Source of the DNA: UBA5070 sp035352895
Lineage (GTDB): Bacteria; Fibrobacterota; Fibrobacteria; UBA5070
DNA length: 51,107 nucleotides
Assembly (NCBI GenBank): GCA_035352895.1
Contig: DAOPYN010000030.1
Span: 1-51,107 of the forward strand
Direction: 5' to 3'
The position numbers and the translations under genes were made by a program. Positions 9,328 through 17,166 of this stretch are shown piece by piece (the stretch's first letter is position 1; every line of letters begins with the position of its first letter). Under the pieces are notes generated by a model, which was not told the DNA's origin, searched no databases, and saw only the letters and a list, made by a program, of their open reading frames with translations.

Positions 9328-9492
9328 TTGGCTTCGGCTCTGCCCTTCGGCTTCGGCTCTGCCCTTCGGCAGGGCTCAGGCCAAGCTCAGCCAGCGGGCG
9401 GTGCTCGGCCCACGCTCAGCCAACGACCAGCAACGATGATCGTTCCCTGAGCAACCATGCGTCGCGTTCCCTGAGCGGAGCCGAAGGGAACG
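9328..9492 (+). repeat. Left repeat block flanking the GIY-YIG gene
   Basis: The block starts TTGGCTTCGGCTCTGCCC, contains a 19-base tandem duplication (9331-9349 and 9350-9368), then the hairpin GCCCTTCGGCAGGGC and CAGGCCAAGCTCAGCCA. It continues with CGTTCCCTGAGC at 9441-9452 and ends with a stem in which CGTTCCC at 9465-9471 pairs with GGGAACG at 9486-9492 around TGAGCGGAGCCGAA. The same parts in the same order return at 9861-9972, so the GIY-YIG gene sits between two direct copies. Such GC-rich CTCAGG/CTTCGG repeats are dispersed in many bacterial genomes. Confidence 0.8.
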
Positions 9493-9514
9493 ATCGAACG
9501 GATCGGGGAGACTG

Positions 9515-9988
9515 ATGCCCCACATGTATATCCTCGAATGTGCCGACGGCAGCTATTACACGGGAAGCACATGGGACTTGGGGCGTCGTCTGTGGGAACA
9601 CCAGAACGGGATGGGGGCCAACCACACCGCGAAGCGCTTGCCGGTCCAGCTCGTTCACTGCGAAGAGTACGACCGCGTGGATGACGCATTCCGACGGGAA
9701 AAGCAGGTCCAAGGCTGGACTCATGCGAAGAAGAAGGCCCTAATCGAACAAAACGAGGGGAAATTGCACGAATTGGCCCGGTGCGCGAACGAGACGTTGG
9801 CTTCGGCTGTTGGACAGCCATCGTTGGGTTCGGCTCCGCTCACCCAACGGGCCGAAGGTGTTGGCTTCGGCTCCGCCCTTCGGCAGGGCACAGGCCAAGC
9901 TCAGCCAACGGGTAACACGCCGTTCCCTGAGCCCCACAACGCACCGTTCCCTGAGCGGAGCCGAAGGGAACGGGAGGCCAAAGCATGA
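9515..9988 (+). CDS. GIY-YIG family nuclease with repeat-encoded tail
   Basis: The first 90 or so residues are a compact GIY-YIG (UvrC N-terminal/URI) nuclease domain: MYILECADGSYYTGSTWDL carries the Y-x(n)-YTGST core, then R29-R30 and LWEHQNG, and an FRREKQVQGW motif near the end. Single-domain proteins of this kind are widespread and mostly uncharacterised. The remaining 65 residues, from about base 9790, are read through the right-hand repeat block and show translated-repeat sequence such as FPERSRREREAKA, so they are probably not part of the fold. The stop overlaps the hsdS start as ATGA. The gene interrupts the hsd operon and may be the passenger or mover of the flanking repeats; that role is speculative. 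Confidence 0.85.
   Translation: MPHMYILECADGSYYTGSTWDLGRRLWEHQNGMGANHTAKRLPVQLVHCEEYDRVDDAFRREKQVQGWTHAKKKALIEQNEGKLHELARCANETLASAVGQPSLGSAPLTQRAEGVGFGSALRQGTGQAQPTGNTPFPEPHNAPFPERSRREREAKA
9861..9972 (+). repeat. Right repeat block flanking (and overlapping the end of) the GIY-YIG gene
   Basis: This block repeats the left block in direct orientation: TTGGCTTCGGCTCCGCCC, hairpin GCCCTTCGGCAGGGC, CAGGCCAAGCTCAGCCAAC, a half copy CGTTCCCTGAGC at 9921-9932, and the full stem CGTTCCC/GGGAACG at 9945-9972. It encodes the C-terminal tail of the GIY-YIG protein, and the GGGAGG ribosome-binding site of hsdS (9972-9977) starts at its last base. A 16-base exact piece of the stem core (CTGAGCGGAGCCGAAG) also lies inside hsdS at 11323-11338. 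Confidence 0.8.
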
Positions 9989-11457
9989 GCGAGCTGCCGG
10001 AGGGGTGGGTAGAGACAACTTTCGATGAAGTCAGCCTCATCAATCCAAACATGATTTTGGATGATGAAATTGAAGTCAGTTTCCTCCCGATGTCGGGAGT
10101 GCCAACCAATTACTTGGGGTGTATTCAATCCGAACCAAGGAAATGGCGAGATGTTCGGAAGGGTTACACGCCATTTCAAAATGGAGACACACTCTTCGCG
10201 AAGGTGACTCCTTGCTTTGAGAACGGGAAGGCTGTTGCTGTTAATGGACTTAGTAACGGCTGTGGCGCAGGAAGTACAGAGCTGTTTGTCCTCCGACCAC
10301 TTGGTGGAATTAGCCCCAAGTATTTGCTAGGACTTGTGAAAACAGAAAGGTTTCTTCGAAGTGGCGCTACCAACATGACGGGTTCTGTTGGACTGAAGCG
10401 TGTCCCGAAAGACTTCGTACTGTCATATTCTATTCCCCTCGCCCCCCTCGCCGAGCAGAAGGTCATTGCCGACAAGCTCGATGCGCTGCTGGCCCAGGTG
10501 GATACGCTCCAGTCGCGCCTTGACGCGCTTCCCGCAATCCTCAAGCGCTTCCGCCAGTCCGTCCTCTCCGCGGCGGTGAGCGGGAAGCTGACGGAGGAGT
10601 GGCGGGGTCTTCAGTCGAAGAAAACAGAATGGAAAACCGTTCTCATTTCGGAAGCAGGTAAAGTTCAGCTCGGCCGCCAAAGATCTCCCAAATTTCACGC
10701 TGGGAACAATATGCGCCCGTATTTAAGAGTGCAGAATGTTTACGAAGATCGACTAGACCTTTCTGATGTGATGGAGATGGATTTTCCTGGAGAAGACTTT
10801 GAACGCTACCTGCTTCACCCCGGAGACATCCTCCTGAATGAGGGGCAGAGTCCGGAATTTTTGGGCCGACCAGCAATGTACCAAGGTGAAATTCCGGGAG
10901 CCTGCTTTACGAATACGCTCATCCGCTTTCAGGCTTCTCCGAACTTGATGCCAAAATTTGCCCTCTATGTGTTTCGAAACTATATGCATTCGGGCAAATT
11001 TCGAGGGGAAGGCACAATTACCACGAATATTGCCCACCTTGGAGCAGGTCGATTTGGAAGCATGGACTTTCCGCTCCCAACCAAAAGCGAACAAACCGAA
11101 ATCGTCCGTCGCGTCGAGTCCCTCTTTGCCTTTGCCGACCAGATCGAGGCGCGGGTGCAGGAGGCCACCGCTCGGGTGAAGCATCTCACGCAGAGCATTC
11201 TGGCCAAGGCATTCCGGGGTGAGCTCACCGAGGAGTGGCGCAAGGCGCATTCCGAGCTGGTGAGCGGCGAGAATTCCGCTGCGGCGTTGCTGGAACGCAT
11301 CCGTGCGGCACGCGACCGCGGGCTGAGCGGAGCCGAAGCCAGCGGTAATGGCAAGCGGGGGCGGAAGGCCTCCTCTGCACCTGATTCCAGCGTGTTGATG
11401 GCCGCGGAATCGACTGCTCCCAAGAAGCGGGGAAGGCCTGGGAAGGCGTCCTTGTGA
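9985..11457 (+). CDS. hsdS: Type I restriction-modification specificity subunit (HsdS)
   Basis: This 490-residue subunit recognises the two halves of the target DNA sequence for the HsdM/HsdR complex. It has the classic double layout: target-recognition domain 1 from MSELPEGWVETTFDEV, a central conserved helix around LAEQKVIADKLDALLAQ with FRQSVLSAAVSGKLTEEWR, a second recognition domain, and a second conserved helix ending QSILAKAFRGELTEEWR. The recognition domains are less GC-rich than the conserved helices, as expected for swapped modules. GGGAGG at 9972-9977 supports the ATG. The basic tail contains a 16-base copy of the dispersed repeat core at 11323-11338. The DNA target cannot be predicted. 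Confidence 0.94.
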   Translation: MSELPEGWVETTFDEVSLINPNMILDDEIEVSFLPMSGVPTNYLGCIQSEPRKWRDVRKGYTPFQNGDTLFAKVTPCFENGKAVAVNGLSNGCGAGSTELFVLRPLGGISPKYLLGLVKTERFLRSGATNMTGSVGLKRVPKDFVLSYSIPLAPLAEQKVIADKLDALLAQVDTLQSRLDALPAILKRFRQSVLSAAVSGKLTEEWRGLQSKKTEWKTVLISEAGKVQLGRQRSPKFHAGNNMRPYLRVQNVYEDRLDLSDVMEMDFPGEDFERYLLHPGDILLNEGQSPEFLGRPAMYQGEIPGACFTNTLIRFQASPNLMPKFALYVFRNYMHSGKFRGEGTITTNIAHLGAGRFGSMDFPLPTKSEQTEIVRRVESLFAFADQIEARVQEATARVKHLTQSILAKAFRGELTEEWRKAHSELVSGENSAAALLERIRAARDRGLSGAEASGNGKRGRKASSAPDSSVLMAAESTAPKKRGRPGKASL

Positions 11458-11500
11458 ACCCTCTCAAAACCACAATCCCTGCAACCAAGGTGGCATTCCC

Positions 11501-12229
11501 ATGAATACGCCTGCTCCCCCGGCAGATCCCACCGAGTACGCGATCTATTGTGACGAAAGTTGTCATCTCGAGCACGACGGCATCCAGGCGATGGCCCTTG
11601 GTGCGATCTGGGTCGAACAGTCGCAGGTGAAGCGGCTGCATGAGGAGTTCCGCGGAATCCTGGCGCGACACGGCGTTCCGGAAACGATGGAAATCAAGTG
11701 GACCAAGTTGTCGCCGCGGATGGAAAAGCTGTATCTGGAGCTGGTCGATTGGTTCTTTGACTGCCCACATTTGCGCTTCAGGGGATTGGTCATTCCCGAC
11801 AAGTCCAAGCTTCGCCACGGCGACTTCGGACAGGACCACGACCAGTGGTACTACAAGATGTTCTTCTATCTCTTGCGGGCGATCCTGACGCGCGAGAATC
11901 GGTTCCGTGTCTACCTCGACTACAAGGACACGGTTGGGTCGCGCAAGGTGGAAAAACTCCACGAGGTCCTCTCCAACGACCGATACGACTTCGACAAGAG
12001 CATCGTACGTTCCATTCACCTGGCTCGTTCCCATCAAGTTGGACTTCTGCAATTGGTGGATCTCCTGATCGGAGCGTTGACCTATCACACGAGGGGTTTG
12101 ACCACCAGCACGGCCAAACAGGCAGTCGTTCAACGCATCCGCGTGCGCAGTGGATTGACCTTGGAGAAAACCACCCTGCCCAGCGAAAAGAAATTCAACC
12201 TGTTTTTCTGGAAAAGCCGTGACACCTGA
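11501..12229 (+). CDS. DUF3800 domain-containing protein
   Basis: This 242-residue protein has the hallmarks of the DUF3800 family: YAIYCDESCHLE at the start (the YxDES motif), KWTKL, an acidic FRVYLDYKDT strand, and DLLIGAL with a C-terminal FNLFFWK. DUF3800 proteins are thought to have an RNase H-like fold and are frequent in phages, mobile elements and next to restriction systems; their reaction is not well established. The gene follows hsdS after 43 bases and overlaps the next gene by 11 bases, so it is probably co-transcribed with the hsd operon. Confidence 0.85.
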   Translation: MNTPAPPADPTEYAIYCDESCHLEHDGIQAMALGAIWVEQSQVKRLHEEFRGILARHGVPETMEIKWTKLSPRMEKLYLELVDWFFDCPHLRFRGLVIPDKSKLRHGDFGQDHDQWYYKMFFYLLRAILTRENRFRVYLDYKDTVGSRKVEKLHEVLSNDRYDFDKSIVRSIHLARSHQVGLLQLVDLLIGALTYHTRGLTTSTAKQAVVQRIRVRSGLTLEKTTLPSEKKFNLFFWKSRDT

Positions 12230-12761
12230 TTGGCTACCTCCGCTCCTGGAGCTGAACGAGCCCGGCTCAGCTTGGGATGGACAATGGGAACGGTACCTGG
12301 AGGTTGTCTACCAAGCCTTCCAAGCAACATTGGCGAAACCGATCCGCTCCGGCGCATTGCAATGGAGGGGACTCCGACTAGGTCTCAAGAAATACCCCGT
12401 CGACCAGGACAAGGAGGCGACGTTCTGGCACATGGTTTCCGAGGGCGGGAACGAAGCTGAACGCACTCCCGACTTGGCGCGATGTGCTCGAATCCGCTGG
12501 CCAGGAGCGATTTTGGCCCAAGGGGAGCGGAAGGAGTTTCTGATTTGGACCAAGGAGGTTAAAAATGACCTGCGCATCCAGATTTATTTCCCCGAAGAGC
12601 GCTACCTCTTGGTTCTGGCGCTTCGTCAAGGGCAGGATGGCAAGGCCTATCTGCTTCCTTGGACGGCCTACCCGGTTGCCCAGGAGCACTCCCACCGCAA
12701 GCTTCTGGCGGCGTACGAATCCTGGAAAAAGCAAGGGTCCCCGTTGCCAGGGACCCCGTAA
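12219..12761 (+). CDS. Hypothetical protein, possibly a BECR-fold nuclease-like partner of the DUF3800 protein
   Basis: This 180-residue protein starts with GTG inside the end of the DUF3800 gene (11-base overlap), so the two are translationally coupled. I do not recognise it firmly. The second half, with RIRWPGAILAQG, a basic IWTKEVK segment, then strands and LLPWTAYPVAQEHSHRKLL, recalls phage-type BECR (Barnase-EndoU-ColicinE5/RelE) nucleases that end in a T-A-Y/F-P strand followed by a KL helix. There is no signal peptide or membrane segment. It may be a toxin or nuclease partner of the DUF3800 protein, but this is a weak, pattern-based suggestion. Confidence 0.6.
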   Translation: MTPDWLPPLLELNEPGSAWDGQWERYLEVVYQAFQATLAKPIRSGALQWRGLRLGLKKYPVDQDKEATFWHMVSEGGNEAERTPDLARCARIRWPGAILAQGERKEFLIWTKEVKNDLRIQIYFPEERYLLVLALRQGQDGKAYLLPWTAYPVAQEHSHRKLLAAYESWKKQGSPLPGTP

Positions 12762-13004
12762 CTCCTTCTACACCACGGCAGATGAGCTGAATTGAATATA
12801 CCAGAGCTAGCCAAGGATTGCAAGAACAGGATGTGATTGTCCTGAATTCGGCTGAGCTGTCTGGCAAGAGTTACCTCATCCGAAACAACTCCACCGCCTC
12901 GTTCACCAGCTTCGTTCGGGCCAAGATCCGCTCCACTCTCCAAGTGTAGGCGGCTGCAAGTAAGGTGTTTGGCGGTTTGCGGGGTTTTCCAGGTTTGATC
13001 GGAT

Positions 13005-13955
13005 GTGATCAATGAGAGAAGAGAAGAAAATCCTTCAGAATGGACTCGCATGAGCTTCTACGAATACGTACCCGAAACGAACACCCTTTACGCGGTTCGT
13101 GGCCGTACCAAGGCGGCAGAATGGAAAAAGCTGCCTGCAGAGGCGACCACCACCGTCGGCATCTCGCATGCATCGAAGGGAAGGCACGATGCCTGTGTGA
13201 AAATCGAAAGATTTCTGGCTGAATATGAGCATGCCGGGGCTTTGGGCGAGGAGCTATTCAAGTCCCTCCTGGAGAGGTGCGGGATTCCGTTTCTGTACAT
13301 CGGCCAGGGTCCCTTCGGGCTGGACCTTTCCGAAACCCTCAAGCGCGATGCAGGAGCCAAGAGGGCTGACTTCCTTATAAGTTTCGCGGATCTTGGACAT
13401 ATTCTGGTCGATGTGAAGGTCCGGAGGAGGGTTGGCTTTCCGGACGACGACCGGATGTCCTTCTCTCTGGGGGTTGGTGAAATCGAGGGGCTGTGGAAAC
13501 TGGAGAGGATCCTTGGAATCCAGGTCTGGATCGCTTTTGCCGAACGGGAGTCCAACGGTCGACCTCTTCCTGGATTTTGGCTCGTTCCCGTCTCCAAACT
13601 GAAGGATTTCATGGATGGAGTGTTCTGCCGATTGGGAGATCGATGCGCCGCGAACGTGTTGCAGGTGCGCATCCCGGACGAGCTACTGCAACCCTGCCAG
13701 GAAACTCTCGAATTCAAAATATCCTGGTGGAAGATTCCCGAGTTCCTGATTGAGGATATGGCAAATAAGCTGCGGCAATTCTACCAGAACTTTCAGGTGG
13801 AAATTGAGACCTCGATGAGGTTGGGCGGATCCGACAAGGAAATCGCCCAGCGAGTATTCTGGCGGTACAAGCAATGGATCCAATTGAACGAAGTGGAATG
13901 TGTTCTGGATGCGATGCGAAACCCTGGACAAATCTGGTTGCAGGAAATGGATTGA
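13005..13955 (+). CDS. Hypothetical protein, possible PD-(D/E)XK nuclease
   Basis: This 316-residue protein has no family I can name. A GEELFKSLLERCGIPFLYIG segment, then RADFLIS and HILVDVKVRRR fourteen residues later, fit the D...(D/E)xK active-site pattern of the restriction-endonuclease-like fold, with an upstream helix carrying the glutamate. The rest is helical and basic. The start is uncertain: GTG at 13005 or the in-frame ATG at 13050 (MSFYEYVPETN), neither with a clear ribosome-binding site. It stands alone between the hsd operon and the convergent P-loop operon, so it could be a solitary defence nuclease. The 243 bases before it show only a possible gene remnant (plus-strand reading ending FVRAKIRSTLQV at 12948). 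Confidence 0.6.
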   Translation: MINERREENPSEWTRMSFYEYVPETNTLYAVRGRTKAAEWKKLPAEATTTVGISHASKGRHDACVKIERFLAEYEHAGALGEELFKSLLERCGIPFLYIGQGPFGLDLSETLKRDAGAKRADFLISFADLGHILVDVKVRRRVGFPDDDRMSFSLGVGEIEGLWKLERILGIQVWIAFAERESNGRPLPGFWLVPVSKLKDFMDGVFCRLGDRCAANVLQVRIPDELLQPCQETLEFKISWWKIPEFLIEDMANKLRQFYQNFQVEIETSMRLGGSDKEIAQRVFWRYKQWIQLNEVECVLDAMRNPGQIWLQEMD

Positions 13956-13986
13956 TCGCCGAGTCAGCCAGAAATTGTCTTCCGGC

Positions 13987-15471
13987 CTAGGGAGCCTTCG
14001 GCTTGAGTCTTTTCTTTTCCTTGCGTTGGACGCCGCCTTTGCGACGCAACCCCAGGCCGTCCGAGTAGAGCTCGGACGCGTCGAGCTTGTCTTTCGGGCG
14101 CGTCCGGAGCACCCCGACTTCGAGCAGTTCCTCGAGGAAACTTTCCGCATCCTTGTTGGGGCGTGGTGTCCAGGAGCTCCAATGACGTTCGATCATCTCC
14201 AGCCATAGCTTGCGATCCATCGGTGTCGATTGGCCATGTGTAACCGCGTTGAGTCCGGGAATCCACGGCCACGCATCCGTGACATCATTGACGTGCGTCA
14301 AGGAAACGTCACTCAGGGCGCGACGGATGTGGGTCGGTTGCAACAACGTCTGGTAGGAGGTTTCGCCCACCTTCAATCGAGGAGGTAGTTTCCCGCCTTG
14401 CAACTCGGCGGCTCGCCGAATCAACGCGATCAATGCGCGCGGATGGGCGCTTCCCAGACCGTCGCGTACATGCTCGATCGGCCATCGGGAGGCAAGTCCC
14501 TTACGCGGGCCTTCGCCCATGTACTTGCCAACCAAATTGAGGTAGGCGGGCTCAAACTCCTTGGCATTTTTCGAGACTAGAAGTTTTCCCAGACGGCCAC
14601 TGTCCGTGCCTGAGGCCTTCAGTTTGAGAAAGCTGAGCCAATCGTCGCTGCCAAGGTTCAGAATTTGCTTGAACAACACGCCATTCAGCGAGACGTCGTT
14701 CCAACGGATCTCGACGCGATTGGCCGAAAGTTTCGCGAGATCGGCGCCGCCTTTGGTGGAATATTTGCGGTACAGATCCGTGCGCAGGAACAGTTTGGGG
14801 CGGAGCGCCTTCCAGCGCCGATGCAATCCGGCCCAGAACGCGATCAAACCGGTGAGAGCATGACCGCTGCGATCCGGATCGTCGTCCACCAGGGTGTCTA
14901 GCTCGTCATAACCGATGAAGGCGGTCGTTCCCTCCCGTAGGAAGCGCTCGTCCAATTTATCCAACTGGTCGATCAATTTTTGTCGATGATCCGAGACGAC
15001 CTTCAGCCAAGGATCGATCTGCGCTCCGGACAATCCAAGAAGACTCCGCACGGCATCGTCCGTTTCGGGCAATTCCTTTCGTAGGGATCTGACCAAGGCG
15101 GCAAGCCAAAAGTCCTGGGCCGATTCGGGATCTTTCAAGAAGTGCCGGATCAAATCCTTGACGGCGGGCCGCTCTTTTCCGGCATTGGTGAAGCCCTCGA
15201 TCCATAGGGCTTTTTCAGGGATCTTCGCGGAGGGTGCGATGCGCCGCAGGTCGGGAGCAAGCTGATGGGACGTCACGGCTTGGAACAGGTAGGATTTTCC
15301 GCTGCCGCGGCTACCCAACACAAGCAACACGGAAGGATCGAACGCCTTCAAGTGCTCGGGAACGACATGAAACCCGCGGGCAAAACGATCCGGATCGGAA
15401 TCCGCGCCTTCTGCATACGCAGAAAGATGGGTCAGCTCTTCTAGGAGTTGAGCATGATCAATCTTGGCCAT
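13987..15471 (-). CDS. P-loop ATPase (Sll1717-like), last gene of a four-gene operon
   Basis: This 494-residue protein carries a clear Walker A, GSRGSGKS, at residues 53-60 and a probable Walker B in TAFIGYDELDTLV near residue 195. FLRTDLYRKYS follows at the usual distance in STAND-like or P-loop Sll1717-type ATPases, and the C-terminus is strongly basic (RRKGGVQRKEKKRLKPK). Such ATPases often serve as sensors or motors in defence operons. Its start overlaps the KGGLGR ATPase gene by 14 bases. AGGAACAGG precedes the ATG. The exact role is unknown. Confidence 0.8.
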   Translation of the reverse strand: MAKIDHAQLLEELTHLSAYAEGADSDPDRFARGFHVVPEHLKAFDPSVLLVLGSRGSGKSYLFQAVTSHQLAPDLRRIAPSAKIPEKALWIEGFTNAGKERPAVKDLIRHFLKDPESAQDFWLAALVRSLRKELPETDDAVRSLLGLSGAQIDPWLKVVSDHRQKLIDQLDKLDERFLREGTTAFIGYDELDTLVDDDPDRSGHALTGLIAFWAGLHRRWKALRPKLFLRTDLYRKYSTKGGADLAKLSANRVEIRWNDVSLNGVLFKQILNLGSDDWLSFLKLKASGTDSGRLGKLLVSKNAKEFEPAYLNLVGKYMGEGPRKGLASRWPIEHVRDGLGSAHPRALIALIRRAAELQGGKLPPRLKVGETSYQTLLQPTHIRRALSDVSLTHVNDVTDAWPWIPGLNAVTHGQSTPMDRKLWLEMIERHWSSWTPRPNKDAESFLEELLEVGVLRTRPKDKLDASELYSDGLGLRRKGGVQRKEKKRLKPKAP

Positions 15472-16792
15472 CCTGTTCCTTTCTCCCGGTACGTCTTGCG
15501 ATGCGGCTGGCGACCTCCCGGTATTCGCCGCCCAGCAAAGCGCGAAGCTTGACAGAATCCGTCAAATCGATTTCCTGCGAGAAGGCAGGCAGGTAGGGGA
15601 TGCCTTGGGGTTTGTGTGGAGCGTCATCGCTTTCGAAGTCCAGAAGATCGATGTCCTCGACTCCGTGTGGCTCGTGGGCTTCCAACTCCGAGTCGTCATC
15701 ATCCTCCGATCCGACGTAGTAATGCTCCGTGAAGACGATCTCGGCTTCTTCTTCGAACCGATCCTGGCTGGGCTTGTCCTGGAGCATGGCCTGCACCAGA
15801 AACGCATCGGATTGGGGAAGATCCCGCTCCAATCGCTCCTCGCCGAGTTTGGCAACCACTCGGGAAAGACCGCTCCAGCTTTGCTGGGACTGCAATCCGA
15901 ACAAAACATGCAGGTGGGCGAATCCCGAAAGCAAAAGCCCAGAGACTTCAGAAAAGCCGGTGCGTGAGTCGATCAAGATCCAGTCCAGTTGTAGCTCCTC
16001 CTTGAGCTGGATCAACAGACGTTCCAATGGATGCTTGAAGCCAGACTCGCGGGCCAATTCCCATTCCAGATCGATACGTGAAACCTTCCCGAGGTATTCG
16101 GTATTTTGATCACCAGCGGGGAACAGGGTGATGCTGCCAGTGCCGACAAGATCCGGGTGGGCGACGGTGGCCGAGTAGTCGGCCAGAGTTGGCGCGGATT
16201 CCAACTGATTCACTTCCAGCAGGTAGTCGACAATTCCGTAGCTCGGGGTGGGCTCGCAATGCCTCCCTAGCAGATCAAGACCCGGTGCCTCAAAATCGAG
16301 ATCGAGAATCGCCACGCGATCTCCCATGCGGGCTCGTTGGATGGCGAAGGAGGTCAAGGTGGTGGTGCGCCCCAAGCCGCCCTTGTACGAATAGAACACT
16401 ACGATAGCCGGGCCGTCGTCGAATCCCCAAAGCGGGTTTTGTTGATATTGCCAGCTGGTCAAGGTCCGGAATCGGACGACTCGCCTGACCTTGGACAATT
16501 CCTGACCGTTCTGGAAGACCGGCAAGGATGCAGTCCAAGCCTCTTCAAGACCGACGATGGAGCTTGCCGCATCCCCGGCCTGGAAAATCGAGCCGGAAAA
16601 GAAGGAGCCGCCAGCCTCGCGAAGAACTTCTTCGGAGACGGCGCAGGCATTGTCACTCCAGATTCCCACGGAGATGCGACCAACAGTGTCCTCGATCAGG
16701 AGAGCGTGATCGATCTCCTCCGCGAACTCGAGCACATGAGCCAAATTGGCGACAGCAACGTCAAGATGGAGCGGTGATTCAGAGGTTTTCAT
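15458..16792 (-). CDS. ParA/MinD-like ATPase with variant KGGLGRTT motif
   Basis: This 444-residue protein has a helical N-terminal region (about 1-125) and a deviant-Walker ATPase domain with SYKGGLGRTTTL (K137 to T144). The usual ParA/MinD motif is KGGxGKS/T; here the K is replaced by R, as in the described KGGVGR-motif variant AAA ATPases. VAILDLDFEAPGLDLLG and WILIDSRTGFSEVSG complete the ATPase core. An acidic insert follows (EDDDDSELEAHEP). The loss of the canonical lysine may change hydrolysis or switch use. The start overlaps the HEPN gene stop by ATGA and its end overlaps the P-loop gene. The operon context suggests a defence function. Confidence 0.85.
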   Translation of the reverse strand: MKTSESPLHLDVAVANLAHVLEFAEEIDHALLIEDTVGRISVGIWSDNACAVSEEVLREAGGSFFSGSIFQAGDAASSIVGLEEAWTASLPVFQNGQELSKVRRVVRFRTLTSWQYQQNPLWGFDDGPAIVVFYSYKGGLGRTTTLTSFAIQRARMGDRVAILDLDFEAPGLDLLGRHCEPTPSYGIVDYLLEVNQLESAPTLADYSATVAHPDLVGTGSITLFPAGDQNTEYLGKVSRIDLEWELARESGFKHPLERLLIQLKEELQLDWILIDSRTGFSEVSGLLLSGFAHLHVLFGLQSQQSWSGLSRVVAKLGEERLERDLPQSDAFLVQAMLQDKPSQDRFEEEAEIVFTEHYYVGSEDDDDSELEAHEPHGVEDIDLLDFESDDAPHKPQGIPYLPAFSQEIDLTDSVKLRALLGGEYREVASRIARRTGRKEQDGQD

Positions 16793-17166
16793 GGTTTCAC
16801 ACTATGGTAGAACCGTTTTGCAGCCTGATACCAGGTGTTGGCAACAAGCGCGTCATGAACGAATTCAGCCTCGTAGCGAATTCCCGTCGGACTCCAGCGC
16901 TGGATCCTGGCGTTGCCCAAAATTTGCGACTGGGTCGGTGAGAGTCGCCTTGTACGGGGGCCCTGGGCGGAACTGGCGATGTAGCTCTCAAGTCGAGAAA
17001 GATTATGTCCCAGGCTGGTGCTGCCACCATTGGCCACAAGAAGCGCATTCAGAGTGCATTCCACTGCGAAACCAGCATGATAGGCCGCGCCATCCCAGCG
17101 TCCCTTTTCAAGGAGCACGACTGCGTCAGCAAGGTTCTTTGCCGCAGCTTTGGGGTAGTCTGCCAT
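16789..17166 (-). CDS. HEPN-domain protein
   Basis: This 125-residue protein looks like a HEPN helical-bundle protein: an N-terminal AAAKNLADAVVLLEKGRW helix, AAYHAGFAVECTLNALL (the usual A-x-x-A-G-x-x-x-E-x-x-L helix) and GHNLSRLESY. HEPN proteins are often ribonuclease toxins with an Rx4-6H motif, or inactive partners; I do not see a clear RxxxxH, so an RNA-cutting role is uncertain. The gene lies between an AAA+ ATPase gene (TGATG one-base overlap) and the KGGLGR ATPase gene (ATGA overlap), which ties it tightly to both. Confidence 0.75.
   Translation of the reverse strand: MADYPKAAAKNLADAVVLLEKGRWDGAAYHAGFAVECTLNALLVANGGSTSLGHNLSRLESYIASSAQGPRTRRLSPTQSQILGNARIQRWSPTGIRYEAEFVHDALVANTWYQAAKRFYHSVKP

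Noticed and set aside
9328..9972. Repeat blocks around the GIY-YIG gene as a CRISPR array
   Set aside because: Repeats are few, GC-rich, unevenly spaced and without unique spacers of constant length; no cas genes are near.
12762..13004. A possible gene remnant before the PD-(D/E)XK-like gene
   Set aside because: A short plus-strand reading ending FVRAKIRSTLQV looks protein-like, but it is too short and has no start, so it is not listed as a gene.
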